DNA of 64,000 bases, taken from positions 35,513 through 99,512 of the forward strand of contig NZ_QZFU01000024.1 in NCBI RefSeq assembly GCF_003598715.1, given 5' to 3'. Position 1 is the stretch's first letter. The number at the start of each line of letters is the position of its first letter. The notes beneath the pieces are model-generated. The model was given only the letters and a program-made list of their open reading frames with translations, was not told where the DNA came from and searched no databases. The DNA comes from Nocardia panacis. GTDB lineage: Bacteria; Actinomycetota; Actinomycetes; Mycobacteriales; Mycobacteriaceae. A program made the translations under genes and the position numbers. This document shows positions 8,540 through 17,816 of this stretch, in pieces.

Positions 8540-9316
8540 TCAGACCGCCAGATCGCGGCGGTCGAAACCGGTCAGCGCGGCGGTGCAGGCGAGCGCGACC
8601 AGCACCACCAGCGCCAGCAGTTGGGCGTTCCACCCGTTGACCAGCGGGGTGTGACCGCTGGCGTAGTAGACGGGCGAGACCCGACGCAGCCACGACAGGC
8701 CGTCGATGGTGGCGCCGAGGTTATTGGCCAGATAGCTCGCGATACCGATCAGTCCGGCGATACCCAGTGTGAGAGTTCGCTTTCCGGTCAGCGCGCCGAC
8801 AAGCAGCGTGACACTCCCGATCAGCAGCGCGAACATGCCGAGTCCGGCGCTGGCGGCAAGAACGTGACCCGTCGCGACATCGATGGAGCCCGAACGCGAT
8901 CCGATCAGCACACCGACGGTGAGCGCGGTGCTGACCACGACGATCTGTGTCGCCAGCGCGGCGAAACGTTGCAGCAGCAGGTCGATTCGGCCGATCGCGC
9001 GGGCCAGCAGCAGATCCAGTGACCCGTTCTCCTCCTGGGTCACCGTGCGGGCGGCGAAGCTCACGGTGAAGATCAGCATGAGCACCAGTCCGAGCAGCGA
9101 GTACACCGTGGAGCCGAGATAGCCTGCCCCGCTGGCGAAATCGCTCATCCCCAGCGAGCCGTAGAGCTTGTTCTGTTTGAAATTGAGGGTGCCCTGTTCT
9201 TTCAGCGACTTGTAGGAGGACAGGTAGATGATCGGGATCAGGAAGAAGGCGGCCGACCACCCGATCAGCCCGCGTCGCTGCTCGGTCAGGGTCTGGGTGA
9301 ATACCGTGCGTTTCAT
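8540..9316 (-). CDS. ABC-2 type exporter permease
   Basis: A 258-residue membrane protein with six predicted hydrophobic segments. Examples are LIGWSAAFFLIPIIYLSS, the YSLLGLVLMLIFTVSFAA region, and a C-terminal LLALVVLVALACTAAL. The cytosolic loop RTVTQEENGSLDLLLARAIGR is typical of ABC-2 permeases of the NosY/YhgE-like type. It follows the ATPase gene by 11 bases and is certainly its partner. Substrate is unknown; with a GbsR-type regulator, drug or lipid export is plausible. Confidence 0.88.
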   Translation of the reverse strand: MKRTVFTQTLTEQRRGLIGWSAAFFLIPIIYLSSYKSLKEQGTLNFKQNKLYGSLGMSDFASGAGYLGSTVYSLLGLVLMLIFTVSFAARTVTQEENGSLDLLLARAIGRIDLLLQRFAALATQIVVVSTALTVGVLIGSRSGSIDVATGHVLAASAGLGMFALLIGSVTLLVGALTGKRTLTLGIAGLIGIASYLANNLGATIDGLSWLRRVSPVYYASGHTPLVNGWNAQLLALVVLVALACTAALTGFDRRDLAV

Positions 9317-9327
9317 GGGATCTCCTG

Positions 9328-10212
9328 CTATCGGCGGTAGCGGCTGAAGAAGATGTCCTCGAGGTCCGGTTCGGTGGACAGCACGCTGACCAGGTGATAT
9401 TTGGCCGCCACTTTGAACAGCGCGTCCACCTCGCCCTCGGTGGTGCAGCGCACCGTATTCCCCTCGACGCGCAGGTCGGTGACATTGGGCAGATTCGCGA
9501 AGTCGTCCGGGAAGGGGTGCTCGGCGACAACGAATTCCACGCTGCGCGGGGAGCGTCGGCGCAGCTCCTCGACATTCTCGGTGGCCAGCAGCTCTCCGGC
9601 GCGCATGATGACGGCGCGATCGGCGACCTGCTGCACCTCGCTGAGGATGTGCGAGGACATGAAGACCGTCTGCCCGTCGCGTTTGGCCTCGCTCACCATG
9701 TCCAGAAACCGTTGTTGCAGTAGCGGATCGAGGCCGGAGGTGGGTTCGTCCAGGATGAGCAGATCGGGTCGGTGCATGAAGGCGGCGACGATGCCGACCT
9801 TCTGCTTGTTGCCCTTGGACATCGCACCGACCCGCTTGGACAGGTCGAGGTCGAGCCGGTCGGCGAGTTCGGTGATGCGCCCCGCCGCGACCGGTTCGGC
9901 GCCCTGGTCGCCGAGGAAGGCGAGCAGGTCGCGTGCGGTGTGGCGGCCCTCCATGGTGAGTTCGCCCGGCAGGTAGCCGATGCGGCGGCGCAGCGCCGGA
10001 CCGCCCTTGCGCGGCTCGCTGCCCAGCACCTCGACGTGTCCGGCCGTGGGGCGGATCAGATCGAGCAGGATGCGGATGGTGGTGGTCTTGCCCGCGCCAT
10101 TGGGGCCGAGGAAGCCGAAGATCTCGCCCGCGGCGACCTCCAGGTTCAGCTCGGCGATGGCCCGATGGTTGCCGTAGTCCTTGGTCAGGGCCTCCGCACG
10201 GATGGCGGCCAT
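9328..10212 (-). CDS. ABC exporter ATP-binding protein
   Basis: A 294-residue ABC ATPase. Walker A is GPNGAGKT (36-43). The signature region is degenerate, reading MSKGNKQKVGI. Walker B is LLILDEPTSGLDP, and the H-loop is MSSHILSEV. After the nucleotide-binding domain there is a roughly 90-residue C-terminal extension like that of CcmA/DrrA exporters. It is the first gene of the ATPase-permease-regulator run. A likely operator sits 38-59 bases upstream of its ATG. Confidence 0.92.
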   Translation of the reverse strand: MAAIRAEALTKDYGNHRAIAELNLEVAAGEIFGFLGPNGAGKTTTIRILLDLIRPTAGHVEVLGSEPRKGGPALRRRIGYLPGELTMEGRHTARDLLAFLGDQGAEPVAAGRITELADRLDLDLSKRVGAMSKGNKQKVGIVAAFMHRPDLLILDEPTSGLDPLLQQRFLDMVSEAKRDGQTVFMSSHILSEVQQVADRAVIMRAGELLATENVEELRRRSPRSVEFVVAEHPFPDDFANLPNVTDLRVEGNTVRCTTEGEVDALFKVAAKYHLVSVLSTEPDLEDIFFSRYRR

Positions 10213-10249
10213 ATCAGTCTCCTGTACTGAAAGTTCCGTAATGATCGGT

Positions 10250-10271
10250 GTGTTCAGTAAAGGCTGAACAC
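10250..10271. promoter_or_regulatory. Perfect inverted repeat, candidate GbsR operator
   Basis: GTGTTCAG (10250-10257) and CTGAACAC (10264-10271) are exact reverse complements separated by six bases. They lie 38-59 bases before the ABC ATPase start. A third half-site, ACTGAA, occurs at 10226-10231. Position and symmetry fit a dimeric winged-helix repressor binding over the promoter of the exporter operon. The regulator itself is inferred from the operon. Confidence 0.6.
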
Positions 10272-10308
10272 GACGAACATGTCAATCGAAGCGGCCCGCT
10301 CGGCAGGG

Positions 10309-10857
10309 TCAGAACAGCTTGCGCATGATGAAGTCGTGGTGGATCTGCTTGCCCACCCGGAAGGTCTTGGTGCCGACCACCGCGAAACCGTGCTTGGCGT
10401 AGAAGCGCTGTGCCCGCGCGTTCTCCTGATTCACCCCGAGCCACGCGCCCGGATAACCCTCGTCCGAGATTCGCCGCAGCGCCGCCCGCATGAGCGCCGT
10501 CGAGACGCCGCTGCCGTGATGACCCGGCAGCACATACATCTTGTTGATCTCCACCGCGGGCCGCAGCGCCAGCGCCGCGGCCACTTCGGGGTCGGCGGGT
10601 TCGGCCGCGTGCAACATGGCGTAGCCGACGATGTCGTCCCCCGCCACGGCCTTGAGCACGGTGCGATCCGGATCGCTCAGATACTCCCCGAAGCGCTCAC
10701 CGGAGAGCACCTCGGCGATGAAGACCTCGATATCGTCGGCGGTGGCGTCGGGCGGACAGGCCAGCGGAAAGGTCGCGGCCGCGACATCGCTGAGCGCCTC
10801 GGCGTCCCACAGGCCGGCCCGGTCCACGGTGACCGGCAGGTTGCTCGACTGAGTCAT
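10309..10857 (-). CDS. GNAT-family N-acetyltransferase
   Basis: A 182-residue GCN5-related acetyltransferase. The beta4 motif is AVEINKMYVLPGHHGSG, with acetyl-CoA loop HHGSGVSTAL. The later LGVNQENARAQRFYAKHGF motif (beta5/alpha4) is typical. It overlaps the MFS gene upstream by four bases (ATGA), so the two are co-translated. Acceptor substrate is unknown; pairing with an efflux-type transporter suggests modification and export of a small molecule. Confidence 0.88.
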   Translation of the reverse strand: MTQSSNLPVTVDRAGLWDAEALSDVAAATFPLACPPDATADDIEVFIAEVLSGERFGEYLSDPDRTVLKAVAGDDIVGYAMLHAAEPADPEVAAALALRPAVEINKMYVLPGHHGSGVSTALMRAALRRISDEGYPGAWLGVNQENARAQRFYAKHGFAVVGTKTFRVGKQIHHDFIMRKLF

Positions 10858-12068
10858 TTGTCCAGTACAGCACGGCCCGGATCCGCCGTGCGGGGGTTAT
10901 CCGCTTCGGCGCGCGGCGGGAATATCCGCGCCAGCACGATCAGCGCCACCGCGAAGACCAGCGGGATGACGAAGCCCGCCCGATGACCGAATCCGGCGGC
11001 GATCCCGCCCACCACCCCGCCACCGAATAGCGTTCCCGCGTAGTTGAACAGATTCAGACGCGCGATGAGCGCGTCCAGCGCGCTGCCGTGGGCCAGCCTG
11101 CCCGCCTCGGAGAAGCCCAGCGGCGCGATCACCGGCATGCCGAGTCCGGCGATCAGGAATCCGAGGAAGGCCATGACCGGATCGGCCGCGCCGACCACCA
11201 CCGCCAGCCCGACCGCGCCGACGGCGGCCGCCACCCATACCACCCGCCGCGGTCCGAAGCGGCGGACCCACCAGTCGCCGCTGAGCCGCGCCAGCAGCGA
11301 GGCGCCCTGGTAGGCGGCCAAGGCCAGTGCGGCGGTCGCCGAACCGGCCAGCAGATCCTCGCGCAGGTAGAGGCCCGACCAGTTGCCGACCGACAGATCG
11401 ATGGCGAACACCAGGGCGATGGTGACGCCGAAACCGAGGTAGCCGCGCAGCGCGATCGAATCGGTGGGCGAATGCTGCTCCGTCGCACCGGATTCCGCCT
11501 CGTCGCGGCCCAAAAGCCGAGGGCCTGCCACCAATCCGAGGATCAGGACCAGCGTGGCCGCGCCGAGCAGCGATTCGCGCGAGGCGACCCCCAGCGCCTC
11601 GCAGCCCGAGACATACAGCGCACCGAGAATGGATCCGCTGCTCCACGCGGCATAGAACGAGGACAGGATGAACCGCCCGTACCCGTGCTGGATGAACACC
11701 GCCTGCATATTGGTGGTCGCGTCCACGATGCCCACGGCGACGCCGTAGCAGGCGAGCGCCGCCAGCAGCACCGGGATATTCGGCGCGAAGGCGGTGATCG
11801 CGCCGGTGATCGTGATGAGCCCCAACCCGATTCGCAACGCGACCCGACTCGACAACCGGGTGGCGAGGCGCTCGGCGAGCAGGCTGCCGACACCCGCCAG
11901 CACCGAGACCAGCACCACCGCGCCGACGATCAGACTGTCGGTCATGCCGTAGTGGTCCTTGAGTTGCGGTAGTTGCGTCAACACGACCGCGAAGAAGAAA
12001 CCCTGCAGCGCGAATGCCGTCGAATTCGCGCGACGGGCCGCGCTCGGCACCGGGAAAGGGGAGCCCAT
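10854..12068 (-). CDS. Major facilitator superfamily transporter
   Basis: A 404-residue MFS protein with about twelve hydrophobic segments. The central cytoplasmic loop is near residues 190-205 (RDEAESGATEQHSPTDS). Recognisable features are the first-half loop AERLATRLSSRVALRIG, a variant of motif A, and the pseudo-repeat in the second half. No catalytic or fusion domain is present. It forms a two-gene unit with the downstream acetyltransferase. It is divergent from the P450 gene, sharing a spacer of about 170 bases that holds an inverted repeat. Confidence 0.88.
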   Translation of the reverse strand: MGSPFPVPSAARRANSTAFALQGFFFAVVLTQLPQLKDHYGMTDSLIVGAVVLVSVLAGVGSLLAERLATRLSSRVALRIGLGLITITGAITAFAPNIPVLLAALACYGVAVGIVDATTNMQAVFIQHGYGRFILSSFYAAWSSGSILGALYVSGCEALGVASRESLLGAATLVLILGLVAGPRLLGRDEAESGATEQHSPTDSIALRGYLGFGVTIALVFAIDLSVGNWSGLYLREDLLAGSATAALALAAYQGASLLARLSGDWWVRRFGPRRVVWVAAAVGAVGLAVVVGAADPVMAFLGFLIAGLGMPVIAPLGFSEAGRLAHGSALDALIARLNLFNYAGTLFGGGVVGGIAAGFGHRAGFVIPLVFAVALIVLARIFPPRAEADNPRTADPGRAVLDK

Positions 12069-12182
12069 CTCCGGAGCGTAATCGCGCGGGCGCGTCCGGC
12101 GGGTGGGGATCGGTCGGAAATCTCCACCGAGATCCGCGCCCGCGAATTCGCTACCGGGGAAGGGTGTCAGCGAACGCGCGGC

Positions 12183-12203
12183 GTGCCACTATCGGAGTGG
12201 CAC
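12183..12203. promoter_or_regulatory. Inverted repeat upstream of the P450 gene
   Basis: GTGCCACT (12183-12190) and AGTGGCAC (12196-12203) form a perfect 8-bp inverted repeat with a 5-base loop. It could be an operator or an RNA hairpin in the P450 leader. It ends three bases before the ATG at 12207, which would block initiation there, so the ATG at 12237 was preferred as the P450 start. Confidence 0.45.
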
Positions 12204-12236
12204 AGCATGACTCGCGAAATGGGGAAGGCCGACCGC

Positions 12237-13457
12237 ATGATAGAGCTGCCGCAGGAATTCTTCGACGATCCTTATCCGGTGTACGCGCGACTGCGCGCGC
12301 AGGGACCCGTACACGAGGTTCGCTTTCCGGACGGAATGCGCGGCTGGATAGTGGTCGATTACGAGGCGGTCCGCGAGGTATTGCGCAATCCGACCGTGCA
12401 CAAGGAGTTGAATCCGGCGCTCGAAGTCTTCAAGCGGGCGTTCCTCCCGCAGGACCGCCCGAAACGGACGTTCACCCGTGTCGCCTCGCACATGCTCAAT
12501 ACCGATCCGCCCAACCACACCCGGTTGCGCAAACTGGTCGCACCCGCCTTCGTGCCGCGCCGCATCGAGGCGCTCGAACCCCGAATCCTGGCCATCGCGG
12601 GCGAACTTCTCGACAGGATCGCCGAGGCCACCGGCCCCGTCGACCTGCTTACCGAATACGCATTCCCCCTGCCCATCACGGTCATCTGCGAGCTCGTCGG
12701 CATGCCGGTCGAGGATCGCGAACAGTTCCGCGAATGGTCGAATCTCGCGATAGACAACGCGAATTCGTCCAAGGACGAGGTCCAGCGGGCGATCACCGGC
12801 CTGGAGGACTACTTCGATCAGCTGATCGAGCGCCGTCGGGGCGAGGAACCGGGTGAGGACCTCATCTCGGCGCTGCTGGCCGCCACCGAGGACGGCGACC
12901 GGCTCAGCCACGACGAAATGGTGTCGATGCTGTTCCTGCTGCTCATCGCGGGCCACGAGACCACCGTCAACCTGATCGGCAACACGGTGCTCGCGCTGCT
13001 GACCGAACCGGAGAAATACCGTGCGCTGCACGGGAATCCGGACGCGGTGCCCGGCCTGCTCGAGGAGACGCTGCGCTACGACAGCCCCGTGAACCTGGCC
13101 ACCTTCCGCTACACCACCGAGCCGATCACCGTGGCGGGCACGACGATTCCCGCCGATCAACTGGTGTTCTGCGCGTTGGGCTCGGCCAACCGCGATGAGC
13201 GCCGCTTTCCCGGCAGCGAGATCTTCGATCCCGATCGCCCCCAACCCAATCATGTCGCCTTCGGATACGGCATCCACTTCTGCCTCGGCGCGCATCTGGC
13301 CCGGCTCGAGGGCCGCATCGCGCTCACCGAACTGGTGCGGCGCTATCCGGATCTGCGGCTGGTCGAAGGTGCGCAGCTGCGCTGGCGCGAGAGCACCATC
13401 ATTCGCGGGCTGCGCGAGCTGCCGGTGGAGTTCGCGAGCGCGCCCGCGCTGCGTTAG
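12237..13457 (+). CDS. Cytochrome P450
   Basis: A 406-residue soluble bacterial class I P450. The I-helix oxygen-binding motif AGHETT lies at 238-243, the K-helix ExxR is in LLEETLRYD, and the haem loop FGYGIHFCLG has ligand C349. The start at 12237 has GGGGAAGG nine bases upstream and gives the usual N-terminus (LPQEFFDDPYPVYARLR); ATG 12207 is also in frame but sits behind a hairpin. No ferredoxin gene is adjacent. Substrate is unknown; it resembles the bacterial CYP107/CYP105-like group in general layout only. Confidence 0.93.
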   Translation: MIELPQEFFDDPYPVYARLRAQGPVHEVRFPDGMRGWIVVDYEAVREVLRNPTVHKELNPALEVFKRAFLPQDRPKRTFTRVASHMLNTDPPNHTRLRKLVAPAFVPRRIEALEPRILAIAGELLDRIAEATGPVDLLTEYAFPLPITVICELVGMPVEDREQFREWSNLAIDNANSSKDEVQRAITGLEDYFDQLIERRRGEEPGEDLISALLAATEDGDRLSHDEMVSMLFLLLIAGHETTVNLIGNTVLALLTEPEKYRALHGNPDAVPGLLEETLRYDSPVNLATFRYTTEPITVAGTTIPADQLVFCALGSANRDERRFPGSEIFDPDRPQPNHVAFGYGIHFCLGAHLARLEGRIALTELVRRYPDLRLVEGAQLRWRESTIIRGLRELPVEFASAPALR

Positions 13458-13570
13458 TCGCACACGCTCGCCGTGTTAGCTGTGCGGTTTCGCGGGCCGG
13501 TGCGGGTGGCCCCGCACACAAGGGTGAGGCCGAGATTGTGATCACCAAGCGGGCGACGTAATCTCCTGCC

Positions 13571-15175
13571 ATGACGAGCGGGAGCCGGATCGCCATCGTT
13601 GGTGCGGGCATCGCAGGGCTCTCCTGCGCAAAAGTGTTGGTAGAGGCCGGATTCGCGGTCGAGGTGTTCGAGCGCGCACCCGATGTCGGCGGTGTGTGGA
13701 GCGCCTCGCGCCGCTATCCGGGGCTGCGCGCGCAGAGCAGTTCGGCCGCCTACCACTTCTCCGATCACCCCCTGCCCGAAGAGTTTCCCCGCTTCCCCGA
13801 CGGCAGGCAGATGCAGGCATATCTCGAGGGATACGTCCGCGAATTCGGCCTGGCGGACAGGTTGCGACTCGGCACCGAGGTGGTCGCCGCCGATCCGGTG
13901 GACAGCGGCTGGTTGCTCGAGATTCGCGACGAGTCGGGTGTGCACCGCACCTCCTGCGATCACCTCGTCATCGCCAACGGTCTGCACAGCGACCCGTTCG
14001 TCCCCGACTATCGCGGCGCGGAACTGTATCGCCACCAGGGCGGCAGGCTCTGCCACGCCGTCGAACTCGGCGACAACCTCGACGCGGTGCGCGGCCGCAA
14101 CGTGGTCGTCGTCGGCTACGGGACCTCCGCCTGCGATATCGCCGAGGCCGTCAGCCATGTCGCCGCGTCCACCACGGTGGTCGCGCGGCGGCTGCGCTGG
14201 AAGCTGCCGCACACCCTGGCGGGCATCGATATCGAGCGACTGACCCTGACGCGAACCGGCCAGGCGCACTTCCGTCAGCCCGACCCCACCGGATTCGGGC
14301 GCTTCCTGCACGGGGCGGGCCGATCCTTCCGCGAGGCCAACCTCGATATGGTCCAGGAGATCGCCACCAAGCGCACCCACCTGCGCGAGCTCGGCCTGGT
14401 CCCGGACGAGCGCTTCGAGGAAATGGCCTCGGGCGGCATCGAACTGGTCACCGAGGGCTTCTTCGAACAGGTCGCGATGGGCCGCATCACCGTGCGCCGC
14501 GATACCGAGATCGTCGAAATGATCGCCGTCCCGGAGGGTTTGGCGGTCGAACTCACCGACGGCGACCTACTGCCCGCCGATGTCGTGGTGTGCGCCACCG
14601 GATTCCGGCAGCGGGTGCCCTTCCTCACGCCCTACGTGCAGCGACTGCTCACCGACGAGCGCGGCAATTTCCGGCTGCACCGCCAGATCCTGCCCGTCGA
14701 CGTTCCCAACCTCACCTTCGCCGGCTACAGCTCCACCACCGCGAGCGCCCTGTCCGCCGAGATCGGGGCCTACTGGACCGCCGCCTACCTCACCGGGCGC
14801 CTCACCGTCCCCGCCGCCGAATCGCTCGGTGCCCAAATAGACGCGCGGCTGGAATGGTTGGAGCAGCGCGGCAATCACGCACACGGCACGGCCCTCGGCC
14901 CGCTGACCCTGCGCACCATCGACGAGATGCTGGCCGACCTGAATATTCGGCTGCCGTGGCGGGTGCGGGCCGGGCAGTCGGTGCGGCCCATGCGGGTGGA
15001 CAGCTATCGCGGGCTCCGCCCACGGGAGGACCGCAAACCGGTGGTGGCGGGAGAGAAGCCCGCCCGCGGCTCATTCAAGGTCGTTCCGATTCCCGCGCAG
15101 ACCACCGCGGCTGTCGCGGCCAGTGTCGAGCCCGCGGTCCCGGTCGCCGGGGCCGCGCCGCGCCCGAACCCGTAG
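13571..15175 (+). CDS. Flavin-containing monooxygenase (FAD/NADPH)
   Basis: A 534-residue two-dinucleotide-fold flavoprotein. The FAD site is VGAGIAGLSCAKVL at the N-terminus. The second Rossmann motif is VVVGYGTSACDIAE (about residues 180-193), and the later DVVVCATGFRQRVPFL is the family ATGF motif. The C-terminal 60 residues are proline/alanine-rich and probably flexible. It may be a class B monooxygenase acting on a hydrophobic or N/S-containing substrate. It lies 113 bases after the P450 gene on the same strand, but a joint pathway is only a guess. Confidence 0.88.
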   Translation: MTSGSRIAIVGAGIAGLSCAKVLVEAGFAVEVFERAPDVGGVWSASRRYPGLRAQSSSAAYHFSDHPLPEEFPRFPDGRQMQAYLEGYVREFGLADRLRLGTEVVAADPVDSGWLLEIRDESGVHRTSCDHLVIANGLHSDPFVPDYRGAELYRHQGGRLCHAVELGDNLDAVRGRNVVVVGYGTSACDIAEAVSHVAASTTVVARRLRWKLPHTLAGIDIERLTLTRTGQAHFRQPDPTGFGRFLHGAGRSFREANLDMVQEIATKRTHLRELGLVPDERFEEMASGGIELVTEGFFEQVAMGRITVRRDTEIVEMIAVPEGLAVELTDGDLLPADVVVCATGFRQRVPFLTPYVQRLLTDERGNFRLHRQILPVDVPNLTFAGYSSTTASALSAEIGAYWTAAYLTGRLTVPAAESLGAQIDARLEWLEQRGNHAHGTALGPLTLRTIDEMLADLNIRLPWRVRAGQSVRPMRVDSYRGLRPREDRKPVVAGEKPARGSFKVVPIPAQTTAAVAASVEPAVPVAGAAPRPNP

Positions 15176-15212
15176 TTTCTCGAAGCACCGTCCGCTTTTC
15201 AGCTCGCCGACG

Positions 15213-15266
15213 AATCACCGTGGGGCACGCCGCATTCCAAGGAATCCGCCGTGACCTGCGGTGATT
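15213..15266. promoter_or_regulatory. Possible regulatory repeats before the LysR gene
   Basis: AATCACCG (15213-15220) and CGGTGATT (15259-15266) are inverted copies. A related GGTGATAA follows near 15303. They sit in the 142-base spacer in front of the LysR-type gene and could be autoregulatory sites. The wide spacing makes this weak. Confidence 0.3.
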
Positions 15267-15317
15267 ATCGGAAACGGAAGTTTGGCCGCCCACCGTTGCG
15301 ATGGTGATAATCCAGGG

Positions 15318-16217
15318 GTGGACACGCTGGATATGAACCTGCTGGTGGCGCTCGACGCGCTGCTGGAGACCAACAGCGTGACCCTGGCGGCCCAACGACT
15401 GCGCACCTCACCGCCCGCCATGAGCCGGACCCTGGCCAAACTGCGCCGCGTCCTCGGCGACCCGCTGCTGGTGCGCGCCGGACGCCACCTCGCGCCCACA
15501 CCGCGCGCCCTCGAACTCCGCTACGAGGTGCGCGCGCTGGTGGAGCACGGGCGCTCCCTGCTCACGCCGCGCGCCTCCGTCGACCCGCGGGCACTCAAGC
15601 GCACGTTCGGAATTCAGGCCGACGACATGGTGCTGACGGAACTGGCCGGGCCGCTGCTGGCCGCCGTGGACGCCCAAGCGCCCGGTGTCACGGTGCGCTT
15701 CCTGCCCGACGGCCGCGACGGGGCGGCGGCGCTGCGCGCGGGGCGGGTCGATCTGGAGGTCGGGGTGCTCGATCACACCGATCCGGAGATCGTCGCGCAA
15801 CGTGTTGTCGGGGATCGGATCATCGGCATCGCCGCGGCGGATCATCCGTTCGCGTCGGGGCGGGTCACCGTGGCCGCCTATGCTTCCGCTCCGCATCTGG
15901 CCATCTCGCGCGTCGGACGCGCGCACGGCCCCATCGACGAGCGGTTGGCGCTGCACGGGCGCACCCGGCGGGTGGTGGCCACCGTGCCCACCCTGTCGGC
16001 GGCGCTGTTCGCGGTGCGGTCCGGACATCTCGTCTGCCCGGCGCCCGCGGCGCTCACCGCCGCGCTGCGGCCCGCGATGCGGTTGTGCGCCTTCGAGATT
16101 CCACTACCGCTGCCCGAGATCGCGATCGGCACGGCCTGGCATGCGCGCAATACGGCCGATACCGGTCATCGGTGGTTCCGCGAGTTGGTTCGCGATATCC
16201 TCACCAGTCGGCGTTGA
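15318..16217 (+). CDS. LysR-family transcriptional regulator
   Basis: A 299-residue LysR regulator. The N-terminal winged helix (about residues 6-65) contains NLLVALDALLETNSVTLAAQRL and then SPPAMSRTLAKLR. The effector-binding domain begins near residue 90 (KRTFGIQADDMVL). I chose the GTG at 15318; the ATG at 15333 is an alternative. It follows the flavin monooxygenase gene on the same strand, so regulation of that gene or of itself is possible. The inducer is unknown. Its end lies five bases from the convergent hydrolase gene. Confidence 0.9.
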   Translation: MDTLDMNLLVALDALLETNSVTLAAQRLRTSPPAMSRTLAKLRRVLGDPLLVRAGRHLAPTPRALELRYEVRALVEHGRSLLTPRASVDPRALKRTFGIQADDMVLTELAGPLLAAVDAQAPGVTVRFLPDGRDGAAALRAGRVDLEVGVLDHTDPEIVAQRVVGDRIIGIAAADHPFASGRVTVAAYASAPHLAISRVGRAHGPIDERLALHGRTRRVVATVPTLSAALFAVRSGHLVCPAPAALTAALRPAMRLCAFEIPLPLPEIAIGTAWHARNTADTGHRWFRELVRDILTSRR

Positions 16218-16222
16218 CTGCC

Positions 16223-17785
16223 CTATGCCGGATGTGGTTCGGCCGGTGTGGGATTCGCGTAGCAGGTCCGGTCCTCCTCGGGGAGGGTGCCGTCACGGAA
16301 ATAGGCATTGGCGGTGTCGAGAACGCAACTGCTCAGTCCGGGACGCAGCACCATGTGGATGCGGACGTCCTGCAGCGTGACCAACCGGGAGGCCGACAGT
16401 TTTTGATGCAGGCCAACGGCTTCGACGTACGGGGTGCGGTTGTCTCCGGTGGCCTGCAGAATCAGCGCGGGCGCCGCGTTGTCCACGACCGTCGGCGGCT
16501 CAAGCGGAGCGGGCCAGAAGGCGCACGGCTGAATGTTGTTGGCCAGCGCCGCGAATACCGGTTGGGTGGGTCGAGCCGCTTCGATGGCGCGCCAATACCA
16601 GGCCGGATCGGCGGGCATGGGCGCGTCACCGCACCAGATCATCGCCATCACCGAATACTCGTCCGTCCGTGCGGAATCGACCTGCTGAAGCAGTTCTTTG
16701 TTGATCTCGGGGGAGCGGCCGTCGGCGAGGTCGACCAGGGTGCGGATGGTGCGGGCCAGCGTGTCGTTCAGCCGGGCGTCGCGCAGCATCGTCCACAGGA
16801 TATTGGGCAGCAGGTGCTCGTCCACACCGAAGCCTGCCACCGGGATCGGAGTGCGCGCCGCGTGCTGAATGAGCCCCTCCACACCCGCACGAACCTCCGG
16901 TGCGGTCGCGCCGAGATGGTAGGTGTCATCGTGCTCGGCGGTCCAGGCGGCCCAATCGTCGAGGCCCGCCTCATCCGCCGCACCCCAATCCTGTTGCATA
17001 CCAAGCCAGTAGCGGCCCGGATCGACAACGCTGTCGTACACCATTCGATCGGTGCGGCCGGGGAACATCTGCGTGTACACCGCGCCGAGATAGGTGCCGT
17101 AGGACAACCCGAAGTAGCTGATGCGGGGCGCGCCGAGCACACCGCGAATCACATCCATATCCCGGGCGGTATTGCGGGTCGTCAGGTAACGCGGCGTGGT
17201 GGCATCCCAGGTGAGGCAGCTACCCGCCATCTGCGCCTGCAACAGGGTCTCCGCGACGAATCCGGCCAGATCCACCCCCGCCGAACGGATCGGATTCGAC
17301 ACCGGCCACCCGCAGGGTTTCGGCGCACCCGAGCGCGCCACCCCGCGCGGATCGAATCCGATGACGTCGTACCGGTTGAGCACCTCCGGTTCGATCACAT
17401 CGCCGATCAGATCGAACGCGTCCAACCCGGAACTGGCAGGCCCACCCGGATTGGACAGCAGCACCCCTTGCCGATTGTCCTTGTCCTTGGCCTCGATCCG
17501 GGAGACGGCGATCTTCATCGTCGGCCCGGTCAGCCGCCCGTAGTCGAGGGGCACCGTGACCTCGGCGCACTGCGCACCCTCTTTCACCAGCCCCGCATCC
17601 GCGCACTGATGCCAGTCCACCTGCTGCCCATAGAATCGCGCCAGATCAGCACCCGATTCCGCTGTCGCGCTACCCGCCGTGCACAACCCGGCCACCAAGG
17701 TTAGTACCGCAGTAGCACACCGCACCGTCGAGCGCCCGAATCCCCCTGCACTATCCCCATTTCCACCGGCGCGGCCCTTGATCAC
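16223..17785 (-). CDS. Secreted tripeptidyl-aminopeptidase-like alpha/beta hydrolase
   Basis: A 520-residue exported hydrolase. A twin-basic/hydrophobic signal (about residues 18-43) ends near GSATAES. The domain starts at QVDWHQC. The oxyanion stretch is VLLSNPGGPASSG, followed by DVIGFDPRGVARSG. The nucleophile elbow is intact (FGLSYGTYLG), the acid region is LILQATGDNRTPY, and a TAP-like C-terminal domain closes the protein. It resembles Streptomyces SlpD/SlpE-type peptidases. Unlike the relative at 3198-4769, its GxSxG motif is canonical. Confidence 0.9.
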   Translation of the reverse strand: MIKGRAGGNGDSAGGFGRSTVRCATAVLTLVAGLCTAGSATAESGADLARFYGQQVDWHQCADAGLVKEGAQCAEVTVPLDYGRLTGPTMKIAVSRIEAKDKDNRQGVLLSNPGGPASSGLDAFDLIGDVIEPEVLNRYDVIGFDPRGVARSGAPKPCGWPVSNPIRSAGVDLAGFVAETLLQAQMAGSCLTWDATTPRYLTTRNTARDMDVIRGVLGAPRISYFGLSYGTYLGAVYTQMFPGRTDRMVYDSVVDPGRYWLGMQQDWGAADEAGLDDWAAWTAEHDDTYHLGATAPEVRAGVEGLIQHAARTPIPVAGFGVDEHLLPNILWTMLRDARLNDTLARTIRTLVDLADGRSPEINKELLQQVDSARTDEYSVMAMIWCGDAPMPADPAWYWRAIEAARPTQPVFAALANNIQPCAFWPAPLEPPTVVDNAAPALILQATGDNRTPYVEAVGLHQKLSASRLVTLQDVRIHMVLRPGLSSCVLDTANAYFRDGTLPEEDRTCYANPTPAEPHPA

Positions 17786-17816
17786 GGAAACAATTTAGCC
17801 CAGCGCCCCCGATTTC

